59,894 bases of DNA from SURF-21 sp964510515 (GTDB lineage: Bacteria > Actinomycetota > Geothermincolia > Geothermincolales > RBG-13-55-18), in the NCBI GenBank assembly GCA_964510515.1, contig CAZEAU010000015.1, forward strand, positions 1 to 59,894. The letters run 5' to 3'. Every line of letters starts with the position of its first letter. Position 1 is the stretch's first letter. Positions 25,580 through 33,213 of the stretch are shown piece after piece. The notes under the pieces are model-generated. The model ran no database searches, had not been told where the DNA came from, and saw only the letters and a program-made list of their open reading frames with translations. The position numbers and the translations under genes were made by a program.

Positions 25580-26571
25580 GGAAAGTGACGTTGATACCGG
25601 GCGACGGCATAGGTCCGGAGATAGTAGAGGCCTGCCGCAGGATAATCGAGGCGGCGGGAGTGGGAATAGAGTGGGAGGTGCAGGAGGCGGGGGCCGGCGT
25701 GATGGAGAGATACGGCACCCCGCTGCCCACCCAGGTGCTGGATTCCATCCGCGAGAACAAGGTGGCCATGAAGGGCCCCATCACCACCCCCGTCGGCTCC
25801 GGTTTCCGCAGCATCAACGTCGCCCTGCGCAAGGAGCTCGACCTCTATGCCAACCTGCGCCCGGCCAGGAGCATGGCCGGGGTGCGCTCGCTCTACACCG
25901 ACATCGACCTGGTGGTGGTGAGGGAGAACACCGAGGACCTCTACGCCGGTATCGAGCGCCGGGTGGACGAGGATACCGCGGAGAGCACCAAGCTCATCAC
26001 CCGCGGCGCCTCCGAGCGCATCTGCCGCTTCGCTTTCGAGTACGCCCGCCGCGAAGGCCGCAGCAAGGTCACCGCGGTGCACAAGGCCAATATCCTGAAG
26101 TTCACCGACGGCCTCTTCCTGGAGGTGGCCCGGGGCGTAGCGGCCGACTATCCGGATATCGAGTTCGAGGACCGCATCGTGGACAACATGGCCATGCAGC
26201 TGGTGCAGAAGCCCCACATCTACGACGTCATGGTCCTGCCCAACCTCTACGGGGACATCATCTCCGATCTCTGCGCCGGCCTGGTGGGGGGCCTGGGGGT
26301 GGCCCCCAGCGCCAATATCGGCGAGGACATACAGGTCTTCGAGCCCGTGCACGGCAGCGCGCCCAAGTACACGGGCATGAACAAGGTCAATCCCACCGCC
26401 CAGATCCTCACCGGCGTGCTCATGCTCCACCACCTGGGCGAGGAGGAGGCGGCGCAGCGCATCTACGCCGCCACGGCGGCGGTCATAGCCGAGGGGAAGA
26501 CGGTGACCTACGATCTCGGCGGCGAGGCCGGCACCTCGCACATGGCCGACGCCATCATCGCCAGACTGTAA
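25576..26571 (+). CDS. icd: NAD(P)-dependent isocitrate dehydrogenase-type beta-decarboxylating dehydrogenase
   Basis: A 331-residue member of the IDH/IPMDH family (GDGIGPEI start; NLYGDIISD; GSAPKYTGMNKVNP end). The substrate helix reads RSINVALRKELDLYANLRP: Ser79 and Asn81 match the Ser/Asn pair of isocitrate dehydrogenases, whereas isopropylmalate dehydrogenases have Leu pairs and homoisocitrate dehydrogenases have Arg there. The short length and the STKLITRGASERICRFAFEYAR region are like bacterial and mitochondrial NAD-IDH. With the two preceding genes it would convert citrate to 2-oxoglutarate, feeding glutamate synthesis. Cofactor choice is not settled. Confidence 0.85.
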   Translation: MRKVTLIPGDGIGPEIVEACRRIIEAAGVGIEWEVQEAGAGVMERYGTPLPTQVLDSIRENKVAMKGPITTPVGSGFRSINVALRKELDLYANLRPARSMAGVRSLYTDIDLVVVRENTEDLYAGIERRVDEDTAESTKLITRGASERICRFAFEYARREGRSKVTAVHKANILKFTDGLFLEVARGVAADYPDIEFEDRIVDNMAMQLVQKPHIYDVMVLPNLYGDIISDLCAGLVGGLGVAPSANIGEDIQVFEPVHGSAPKYTGMNKVNPTAQILTGVLMLHHLGEEEAAQRIYAATAAVIAEGKTVTYDLGGEAGTSHMADAIIARL

Positions 26572-26682
26572 GCCACGGCGGGGAGCGCGCCCCATGGGCG
26601 GCCCCGCGGGGGCGCTTTCCCGCCACGCCCATATCCCCCCTTCCCCCCGGCCGTGGAGCCGCCGGGGGCGGCCGGCCGATTA

Positions 26683-26728
26683 TTGACATATGCCCATAAG
26701 GAGATTAGTATAATTATGGGCATATGTC
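26683..26728 (+). promoter_or_regulatory. Promoter covered by a 15-bp perfect inverted repeat (operator)
   Basis: GACATATGCCCATAA (26685-26699) and TTATGGGCATATGTC (26714-26728) form a perfect inverted repeat with a 14-bp centre. A TTGACA (26683-26688) and a consensus TATAAT (26709-26714) lie on or between the arms (spacer 20 bp). Each arm contains the small dyad TATG-CC-CATA, so up to four recognition units may be present. It lies 25 bp before the small-protein gene at 26753. Confidence 0.75.
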
Positions 26729-26752
26729 CGTTATTGTGTGGGAGGTGATCAC

Positions 26753-26983
26753 ATGCCGCCGAGAGGAAGAGGGAGGCCCGGCCGCGGAGGGGGGCCGGGA
26801 TGGGGGAGAGGAAACCCCTATCCGTACTGCAGGTTCTACCCCTGGCTGCCGCGGCGATGGTGGGCTTATCCCGCATATCCCTATGCGGGACCCATGGGCC
26901 CGGCCGCCTACGGGAGCGCGGGCTATCCCCCGCCGACGCCCGGGAGTGCCGGGCCATGGGGCGCCTGGGGACCCGGTTATTGA
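26753..26983 (+). CDS. Small Pro/Gly/Tyr/Trp-rich protein
   Basis: 76 residues from ATG 26753 (preceded by GGGAGGTGATC, an excellent ribosome site). It begins MPPRGRGRPGRGG and continues with PYPYCRFYPWLPRRWWAYPAYPYAGP: very rich in Gly, Pro, Tyr, Trp and Arg with a single Cys and no helix-forming segment. It resembles the low-complexity small proteins (MPRGDGTGPMG-type, DUF5320 neighbourhood) often found next to Fe-Mo-cofactor-like (NifX/NifB-domain) orange-protein genes in anaerobes, but similarity is compositional only. It is the first gene behind the inverted-repeat promoter. Confidence 0.65.
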   Translation: MPPRGRGRPGRGGGPGWGRGNPYPYCRFYPWLPRRWWAYPAYPYAGPMGPAAYGSAGYPPPTPGSAGPWGAWGPGY

Positions 26984-27024
26984 GCGAGCCGGCGTGGACG
27001 GGAATGAGAGGAGGAGGGTAACAG

Positions 27025-27330
27025 GTGGGAGGTTACGGCAATAGGAACATGTATTACGCCACCGGGCTCCCGGGTTGGATGAGGTTCGGCTACAGCCCGG
27101 GGTGGCAGGGCCGCAGCGGCAGGGGGCTGGGGCCGTGCGCGGAATATATGCTCACCGGGAGGTGGCCCACCCCGCAGATGCAGCAGTGGTTTCAGGGCGG
27201 AGCGGGGATGGGAGCGGCGCCCGGAGGCTTCGGCGAGCTGGAGTACCTGAAGAGGCAGTCCGAGTTCCTCGCCCAGCAGCTGGAGAACGTGCGCAGGCGT
27301 ATCGACGACCTCGAGAAGGTTGACGAATAG
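27025..27330 (+). CDS. DUF5320-like small protein with C-terminal coiled coil
   Basis: 101 residues from GTG 27025, preceded by AGGAGGAGGGTAACAG. The N-terminal 70 residues are Gly/Tyr/Met-rich (GGYGNRNMYYATGLPGWMRFGY). The last 30 form a heptad helix (ELEYLKRQSEFLAQQLENVRRRIDDLEK), the arrangement typical of DUF5320 proteins. It is transcribed with the preceding small gene from the inverted-repeat promoter and ends 17 bp before a terminator hairpin. The molecular role of this family is not established. Confidence 0.7.
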   Translation: MGGYGNRNMYYATGLPGWMRFGYSPGWQGRSGRGLGPCAEYMLTGRWPTPQMQQWFQGGAGMGAAPGGFGELEYLKRQSEFLAQQLENVRRRIDDLEKVDE

Positions 27331-27346
27331 GGGCACGACCGCGAAC

Positions 27347-27379
27347 AAGGGGCCAGGCCAGCGGGCCTGGCCCCTTTGG
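27347..27379 (+). terminator. Terminator hairpin after the small-protein operon
   Basis: AAGGGGCCAGGCC (27347-27359) pairs perfectly with GGCCTGGCCCCTT (27364-27376) around a four-base loop and ends in TTT. It lies 17 bp after the stop of the coiled-coil protein. The T tract is short. Confidence 0.7.
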
Positions 27380-27454
27380 CTGGGGGGAGACGGAGTCTGC
27401 GGAAACCTTGCTCCAAATATGCCCATCCTGGCCCCTTCGGCTGGGGGGAGACGG
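27366..27454. repeat. 28-bp direct repeat, two copies
   Basis: Copies at 27366-27393 and 27427-27454 share 27 of 28 bases (CCTGGCCCCTT then GGCTGGGGGGAGACGG) at a 61-bp offset. The left part of copy 1 is also the right arm of the terminator, and copy 2 could pair with the same left arm as an alternative. No coding sequence overlaps. Confidence 0.8.
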
Positions 27455-27556
27455 CTGCCCGGCGGGCCCCGGGAGCGCTCGGCGCGGGCGCGGGGCCCGG
27501 CGCGCGAGGCGGGGGAAGGGCGCTTGCGCTACAATGGGCTGAAGGGGTGATGGCAG

Positions 27557-27961
27557 ATGATGGACCTGGACCTGCAGCAGGTAGAGGTGGTGGCGGTGGT
27601 GGGCGCCTCCCGCGACCGGGAGAAGTTCGGCTACAAGGTGCTCATGGACCTCAAACGCGCCGGCTATCAGGCCTACGGGGTGAACCCCGCCTGCGACGAG
27701 ATAGAGGGGGTCCCCTGCTACCCGCGCCTCGCCGGCCTGCCGCGCAAACCGGAGCTGGTCATCACCGTTGTCCCCCCCGCGGTCACGGAAAGGGTGGTGC
27801 GGGAGGCCGCGGAGGCGGGCGTCGGGCGCATTTGGATGCAGCCGGGCTCGGAAAGCGACGCGGCGGCGCGATATTGCGAGGAGCGGGGCATCGCCTGCAT
27901 GCGCGATGCCTGCATCATGATCTTCCGCAAGGAAGGAGCGCTGCGCGAGGGCGAGGGCTGA
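27557..27961 (+). CDS. CoA-binding domain protein (YccU-like)
   Basis: A 134-residue single Rossmann-type CoA-binding domain. It has the nucleotide-binding turn VVGASRDREKFGYKVL near residue 14, the VNPACDEIEGVPCYPRL segment, and the GRIWMQPGSES loop that the family shares with succinyl-CoA synthetase alpha subunits. Stand-alone members of this family bind CoA; their physiological role is unclear. A TACAAT box at 27530-27535 could be its -10. It ends 95 bp before ilvD. Confidence 0.88.
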   Translation: MMDLDLQQVEVVAVVGASRDREKFGYKVLMDLKRAGYQAYGVNPACDEIEGVPCYPRLAGLPRKPELVITVVPPAVTERVVREAAEAGVGRIWMQPGSESDAAARYCEERGIACMRDACIMIFRKEGALREGEG

Positions 27962-27973
27962 GCGGGGACAGCC

Positions 27974-28002
27974 TTGACGGGCGCTCTCAATATCTAAATA
28001 AT
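27974..28002 (+). promoter_or_regulatory. Putative promoter of the ilv operon
   Basis: TTGACG (27974-27979) and AATAAT (27997-28002) have a 17-bp spacer in an AT-rich patch, 55 bp before the ilvD ATG. The intervening leader is too short for a T-box or attenuator, and none is seen. Confidence 0.55.
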
Positions 28003-28056
28003 ACATTCTATAACTGCGGTTCCCAATCGCTTTTTCCGTCATACCGGAGGTAAATA

Positions 28057-29742
28057 ATGGGACTTGTGAGTGATTGCGCGAAGAAGGGCCTGGCCAGGGC
28101 GCCCCACCGCTCCCTGCTCAAGGCCATCGGCTACACCGACCGCGAGATCGCGCAGCCATGGGTGGGGGTGGCCTGCGCGGCCAACGAGGTCATCCCCGGG
28201 CATATCCACCTGCAGCAGATCGCGGACGCGGTGAAGGTGGGGGTGCGCATGGCGGGGGGGACCCCCATGCAGTTCGGGGTCATCGGCATCTGCGACGGCA
28301 TAGCCATGGGGCATGCCGGCATGCGCTACTCGCTGCCCTCGCGCGAGATCATCGCCGACAGCGTGGAGATGATGGCCAGGGCGCAGGCCTTCGACGCCCT
28401 GGTGCTGGTCACCAACTGCGACAAGATCGACCCCGCCATGCTCATGGCGGCGGCGCGGGTGAATATCCCCACCGTGGTGGTGAGCGGCGGGCCCATGCTG
28501 GCGGGACGCCACGGCGGCCGCGACGTGGACTTCATAACCGTCATGGAGGCGCAGGGCGCGGTGGAGGCGGGGCGCATGGAGGCGGAAGAATTGGCGCAGC
28601 TGGAGGACTGCGCCTGTCCGGGCTGCGGCAGCTGCGCCGGGCTCTTCACCGCCAACTCCATGAACTGCCTCACCGAGGCCATAGGCATGGGGCTTCCCGG
28701 CAACGGCACCATCCCCGCGGTGTACGCACAGCGCGTGCGCCTGGCCAAGGAGGCGGGCATGGCGGTCATGGAGATGCTGCGCATCGGCCGCCGGCCGCGG
28801 GACATCATCACCGCGGCCTCGCTGCGCAACGCCCTGGCCGTGGACATGGCCGTGGGAGGTTCCTCCAATACCGTGCTCCACCTCCTGGCCATCGCCTATG
28901 AGGCGGGGCTGGAACTGGACCTGGACACCATACAGGAAGTATGCGACGCCACGCCCAACCTCGCGCGCATCAGCCCCGCGGGCGAAGGCCGCCATCATAT
29001 GCAGGACCTGCACGAGGCCGGCGGCATCCCGGCGGTGATGGGTGAGCTCTCCCGCAAGGGGCTCATAGACCTGGATGCCCCGTGCGTGGCGGCGGACCGC
29101 ATCGGGGATGTCGTCGCGGGCAGGACCAGCGGCGATCCCGAGGTGCTCAGGCCGGTGGACGACCCCTACATGCCCACGGGAGGTCTGGCCATCCTCACCG
29201 GCAACCTGGCGCCGGAGGGGGCGGTGGTCAAACAGTCCGCCGTGCCCGAGCAGCTGCTGCGCCACCGCGGCCCGGCACGGGTCTTCGATGCCGAGGAGGA
29301 GGCGGTGGAGGCCATGCGGGCGGGGCGCATCGCGGAGGGTGACGTCATCGTCGTGCGCTACGAGGGGCCGCGCGGCGGCCCCGGCATGCGCGAGATGCTC
29401 AACCCCACCGCCACCCTTGCGGGCATGGGCCTCGCGGGCAAGGTGGCGCTCATCACCGACGGCCGTTTCTCGGGCGGCTCGCGCGGGGCGGCCATCGGGC
29501 ATATCTCTCCCGAGGCCGCGCAGGGCGGGCCCATCGCCCTGCTGCAGGAGGGGGACCTGGTCGAAGTGGACATACCCGGGCGCCGCATCGATGTCGCCTT
29601 GAGCGGCGCGGAGATGGAGCGCCGGGCGGAGGCCTGGAGTCCGCCAGCGCCCAGGGCGGCGGAGGGCGTGTTGGCCGAATACGCGCGGCGCGTCTCCAGC
29701 GCCAGCCGGGGGGCCGTGAGGCTGCGGCTCGAGGATGCTTGA
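28057..29742 (+). CDS. ilvD: Dihydroxy-acid dehydratase
   Basis: Dehydrates 2,3-dihydroxyisovalerate and 2,3-dihydroxy-3-methylvalerate to the 2-keto acids of valine and isoleucine. 561 residues, a normal length. Fe-S cluster cysteines lie in TNCDKI and CPGCGSCAGLFTANSMN. The C-terminal GRFSGGSRGAAIGHISPEAA motif is diagnostic. It starts at ATG 28057 after GGAGGTAAATA and overlaps ilvB by 8 bp. Confidence 0.97.
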   Translation: MGLVSDCAKKGLARAPHRSLLKAIGYTDREIAQPWVGVACAANEVIPGHIHLQQIADAVKVGVRMAGGTPMQFGVIGICDGIAMGHAGMRYSLPSREIIADSVEMMARAQAFDALVLVTNCDKIDPAMLMAAARVNIPTVVVSGGPMLAGRHGGRDVDFITVMEAQGAVEAGRMEAEELAQLEDCACPGCGSCAGLFTANSMNCLTEAIGMGLPGNGTIPAVYAQRVRLAKEAGMAVMEMLRIGRRPRDIITAASLRNALAVDMAVGGSSNTVLHLLAIAYEAGLELDLDTIQEVCDATPNLARISPAGEGRHHMQDLHEAGGIPAVMGELSRKGLIDLDAPCVAADRIGDVVAGRTSGDPEVLRPVDDPYMPTGGLAILTGNLAPEGAVVKQSAVPEQLLRHRGPARVFDAEEEAVEAMRAGRIAEGDVIVVRYEGPRGGPGMREMLNPTATLAGMGLAGKVALITDGRFSGGSRGAAIGHISPEAAQGGPIALLQEGDLVEVDIPGRRIDVALSGAEMERRAEAWSPPAPRAAEGVLAEYARRVSSASRGAVRLRLEDA

Positions 29743-31513
29743 GGGAAGCGGGAAGGTGGTGGGCGTGAGACTCAGCGGAGCCCGGGCGCTGGTGAGGAGC
29801 CTCGAGGACGAAGGGGTGGAGATAATCTTCGGCATCCCCGGCGGGGTGATGCTCCCCGTGTTCGATGCCCTTCACGAGAGCAAGATGCGCAAGGTGCTCA
29901 CCCGGCACGAGCAGGGGGCGGCGCATGCCGCCGACGGTTATGCCCGCGTCACCGGGCGCGTCGGGGTGTGCATGTCCACATCGGGACCGGGGGCGACCAA
30001 CCTGGTTACGGGCATCGCCAACGCCTACATGGACTCCGTGCCCCTGGTGGCCATAACCGGCCAAGTGGCCACCAACCTCATCGGCACCGATGCCTTCCAG
30101 GAGGCGGACACCACCGGCATCACCCTGCCCATATCCAAGCACAATTATCTGGTCAAGGACCCCGCGGACATACCTGACGTGGTGCAGGAGGCCTTCTACA
30201 TCGCGCGCACGGGGCGCCCGGGGCCGGTGGTCATCGACATGCCCGTGGATGTCTCCCGCGGCGAGCTCGATTACAGCCGCCGGGAGCAACCCCTGCTGCG
30301 CGGCTACAAGCCCACGCTCAAGGGGCATAAGAAGCAGATCAGGATGGCGGCCCGCGCCATCCTGGAGTCGGGGAGCCCGGTGATATATGCGGGAGGGGGC
30401 GTGATCTCCGCCGCGGCGGAGGCCGAGCTCGAGAAGTTGGCCGCCGGCAACGGCATCTTCGTCACCCATACCCTCATGGGCAAGGGGGCCTTTCCGGAAA
30501 GCCATCGTCTCTCCCTGGGCATGCTGGGGATGCACGGCACCAGGTGCGCCAACTACGCCATCAGCGAGACCGACCTCATCGTGGCGGTGGGGGCGCGTTT
30601 CGACGACCGCATCACCGGGAAGCTCTCGGATTTCGCGCCCAAGGCCAGGATCATCCACATCGATATCGACCCCGCGGAGATAGGAAAGAACGTGCCCGTC
30701 CACATCCCCATCGTCGGGGACTGCAGGCTGGTGCTCAAAGAGCTCAACGCGGCCCTGGGGGAGATGGGCGGCGAGGCCGCCGCCCCGGACCGGCGCGAGT
30801 GGGACGCCCTGGTCACGGACTGGAAGGAGAGGTATCCGCTCTCCTACGAGCGGGGCCCGGGGCTCAAGCCCCAGTACGTGGTGGAGAGAATACACAAGAT
30901 CACCGGGGGAGACGCGGTGATCTGCACCGAGGTGGGGCAGAACCAGATGTGGGCGGCGCAGTTCTACCCCATGGACAAGCCCCGCCGCTTCGTCTCCTCG
31001 GGAGGGCTGGGCACCATGGGCTTCGGCTTCCCCGCCTCCATAGGGGCGCAGCTGGGGCGGCCCGGGGACCTGGTCTTCGATATCGCCGGCGACGGCAGTT
31101 TCCAGATGACCATGCAGGAGATGGCCACGGCGGTGCTCGAGGGCGCGCCGGTGAAGGTGGCCATCCTCAACAACGGCTACCTGGGCATGGTGCGGCAGTG
31201 GCAGCAGCTCTTCTACAACCGCACCTACTCCTGCTCCTGCCTGGAGCGGGAGCAGCAATGCCCCGACTTCGTGGCCCTGGCCGAGGCTTTCGGGGCCAAG
31301 GGGATAAGGGTCACCGACCCCGACCTGGTGGAGGCGGCCATCGTGGAGGCCATAGAGACGGACTGCCCGGTGGTCATCGATTTCCACGTCGAGCCGGAGG
31401 AGAACGTATACCCCATGGTGGCGCCCGGGGCGCCGCTCTACGACATGATCGGCGACATGCTCTACCCGGTGGAGAAGATCCGACCGGAGAAGGCCGAGGA
31501 GCCCTTCCTCTAG
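29735..31513 (+). CDS. ilvB: Acetolactate synthase large (catalytic) subunit
   Basis: A ThDP enzyme joining two pyruvates, or pyruvate and 2-oxobutyrate. About 592 residues. The N-terminal domain has IFGIPGGVMLPVFDAL, the activating glutamate in RHEQGAAHAADGYAR, the FAD-binding middle region, and the C-terminal ThDP motif GDGSFQM through NNGYLGMVRQW. The ATG at 29735 lies inside ilvD. A GTG at 29765 with better upstream spacing is an alternative start that would shorten the protein by 10 residues. Followed at once by the regulatory subunit gene. Confidence 0.96.
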   Translation: MLEGSGKVVGVRLSGARALVRSLEDEGVEIIFGIPGGVMLPVFDALHESKMRKVLTRHEQGAAHAADGYARVTGRVGVCMSTSGPGATNLVTGIANAYMDSVPLVAITGQVATNLIGTDAFQEADTTGITLPISKHNYLVKDPADIPDVVQEAFYIARTGRPGPVVIDMPVDVSRGELDYSRREQPLLRGYKPTLKGHKKQIRMAARAILESGSPVIYAGGGVISAAAEAELEKLAAGNGIFVTHTLMGKGAFPESHRLSLGMLGMHGTRCANYAISETDLIVAVGARFDDRITGKLSDFAPKARIIHIDIDPAEIGKNVPVHIPIVGDCRLVLKELNAALGEMGGEAAAPDRREWDALVTDWKERYPLSYERGPGLKPQYVVERIHKITGGDAVICTEVGQNQMWAAQFYPMDKPRRFVSSGGLGTMGFGFPASIGAQLGRPGDLVFDIAGDGSFQMTMQEMATAVLEGAPVKVAILNNGYLGMVRQWQQLFYNRTYSCSCLEREQQCPDFVALAEAFGAKGIRVTDPDLVEAAIVEAIETDCPVVIDFHVEPEENVYPMVAPGAPLYDMIGDMLYPVEKIRPEKAEEPFL

Positions 31514-31525
31514 GGGGTGATGGTG

Positions 31526-32002
31526 ATGAAGCACATGCTTTCCGTCCTGGTGGAGAACAAGCCCGGCGTCCTGGCCAGGGTGGCGGAGCTCTTCGCCCGC
31601 CGCGGCTTCAATATCGAGAGCCTGGCGGTGGGGACCACCGAGAAGCCGGACACCTCGCGCATGACCATCGTGGTGGACGTGGAGGAGCGTTCTTTCGAGC
31701 AGGTGCGCAAACAGTTGCACAAGCTCATCAATGTCATCGAGATAAACGACCTCGACCCCGAGGCCTCGGTGGCGCGGGAGATGGTCATGGCCAAGATCAA
31801 GGTGGACGCGGGGAACCGCTCCGAGGTCATCGAGATAGTGGGCATCTTTCGCGGCAACATCATAGACGTGGCGAGCGAGAGCATCATCGTGGAGGTCACC
31901 GGCAACGCCTCCAAGCTCACGGCCTTCGAGGGCCTGCTCAAGCCGTATGGGATAAAGGAAATGGCGAGGACGGGCAAGGTGGCCCTGCCGCGCGGAAAGT
32001 AG
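31526..32002 (+). CDS. ilvN: Acetolactate synthase small (regulatory) subunit
   Basis: The valine-sensing regulatory subunit, about 158 residues. The N-terminal ACT domain reads MLSVLVENKPGVLARVAELFARRGFNIESL and the C-terminal half is the ALS_ss_C domain (VEVTGNASKLTAFEGLLKPYGIKE). Start choice: GGGGG/TGA at 31513-31519 places the best start at ATG 31526; in-frame GTG 31517 and ATG 31520 lie within that ribosome site. Valine feedback of the complex is expected from the family. Confidence 0.95.
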   Translation: MKHMLSVLVENKPGVLARVAELFARRGFNIESLAVGTTEKPDTSRMTIVVDVEERSFEQVRKQLHKLINVIEINDLDPEASVAREMVMAKIKVDAGNRSEVIEIVGIFRGNIIDVASESIIVEVTGNASKLTAFEGLLKPYGIKEMARTGKVALPRGK

Positions 32003-32034
32003 CGCCGCGGGCGCAGCAGAGGAGGTAAAAAGCA

Positions 32035-33030
32035 ATGGCGGAGATCTACTACGAGAAGGACGCGGACCTCTCGCTCCTCGACGGCAAGACGGTGGCCGTG
32101 ATCGGATACGGCAGCCAGGGACATGCCCATGCCCTCAACCTGCGCGACTCCGGGGTGCGGGTGGTGGTGGGACTGCGCGAGGAGGACCCCGACCGCGCGC
32201 GCGCGCAGGCGGAAGGCTTCGAGGTGCTGGGCCTGGCCGAGGCCGCCGCGGCGGGAGGGATCGTGGTCATGCTGGTGCCCGACCAGTTCCAGAAAGAGGT
32301 TTACGAAAACAGCGTGCTCCCCGGGCTGGCCGACGGCGACGCCCTCCTTTTCGCCCACGGCTTCAACATCCATTTTAACCAGATCGTCCCCCCCGAGAAC
32401 GTGGACGTGATCATGGTGGCCCCCAAGGGGCCGGGCCACATCGTGCGCCGCATGTACGTGGAGGGGAGCGGTGTCCCCTCGCTGGTGGCGGTGTATCAGG
32501 ACCACAGCGGACGCGCCCTGGACATCGGCCTCGCCTACGCCAAGGGGCTGGGGGCGGCGCGCGCCGGCGTGATCCGGACCACCTTCGAGGAGGAGACGGA
32601 GACCGACCTCTTCGGCGAGCAGTGCGTGCTCTGCGGGGGGGTCACCGAGCTCATCCGCGCCGGCTTCGATACCCTGGTGGAGGCCGGCTATCAGCCGGAG
32701 GTGGCTTATTTCGAGTGCCTGCACGAGCTCAAGCTCATCGTGGACCTCATCTACGAGAGGGGCATCTCCTACATGCGCTACTCCATCAGCGATACCGCCG
32801 AGTACGGCGACCTCACGCGCGGGCGCAGGATAGTCACCGAGGACACGCGCCGGGAGATGCGCGCCATCCTCGAGGAGATCGTCGATGGCAGCTTCGCGAG
32901 CGAGTGGATACTGGAGAACCAGGCCGGGCGCCCGGCTTACAACGCCATGCGCCGCAGGGATGCGGCCCACCTCATCGAGGAGGTGGGGCGCGAGCTGCGC
33001 TCCATGATGAGCTGGCTGCCCCGGGAATAG
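32035..33030 (+). CDS. ilvC: Ketol-acid reductoisomerase, possibly NADH-preferring
   Basis: A class I (331-residue) enzyme that isomerises and reduces acetolactate. The nucleotide-binding GYGSQGHAHALNLRDSG motif and the metal-binding C-terminal knotted domain (ETDLFGEQCVLCGGV, then FECLHELKLIVDLIYE) are present. The loop after the second beta strand, which decides the cofactor, is GLREEDPDRARA (residues 46-57). It has Glu and Asp where NADPH enzymes usually carry serines that hold the 2'-phosphate, so NADH use is likely though untested. It is preceded by AGGAGGTAAAAAGC. Confidence 0.96.
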   Translation: MAEIYYEKDADLSLLDGKTVAVIGYGSQGHAHALNLRDSGVRVVVGLREEDPDRARAQAEGFEVLGLAEAAAAGGIVVMLVPDQFQKEVYENSVLPGLADGDALLFAHGFNIHFNQIVPPENVDVIMVAPKGPGHIVRRMYVEGSGVPSLVAVYQDHSGRALDIGLAYAKGLGAARAGVIRTTFEEETETDLFGEQCVLCGGVTELIRAGFDTLVEAGYQPEVAYFECLHELKLIVDLIYERGISYMRYSISDTAEYGDLTRGRRIVTEDTRREMRAILEEIVDGSFASEWILENQAGRPAYNAMRRRDAAHLIEEVGRELRSMMSWLPRE

Positions 33031-33213
33031 GCGGCGTCGCCGCGGCGAGCAGCGGGGCGGGATTTGTGATAATTTAGAAGGGTCAGGTCCCACCCCGGGC
33101 CCGGCGCCCAAGGAGCAGGCTTGAATTGCAACCAGGATGCAGGTCGGTGGTGAAGGTTACTCTGAAAACGGAGGCGTGGAGATGAGGGAGAGAGCGGCGG
33201 GAGGAGGTCGGGG

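Noticed and set aside
25132..26595. Long minus-strand frame opposite leuD-like and icd genes
   Set aside because: Antisense shadow with no family motifs; plus-strand genes are clear.
27366..27454. CRISPR-like repeat-spacer unit
   Set aside because: Only two copies exist, with a 33-bp interval, one copy belongs to a terminator, and no cas genes are present.
33031..33213. Possible T-box or riboswitch between ilvC and the aminotransferase
   Set aside because: No T-box consensus (GGUGGNACCGCG-like) or known riboswitch core is present; only GC-rich sequence and a possible -10.
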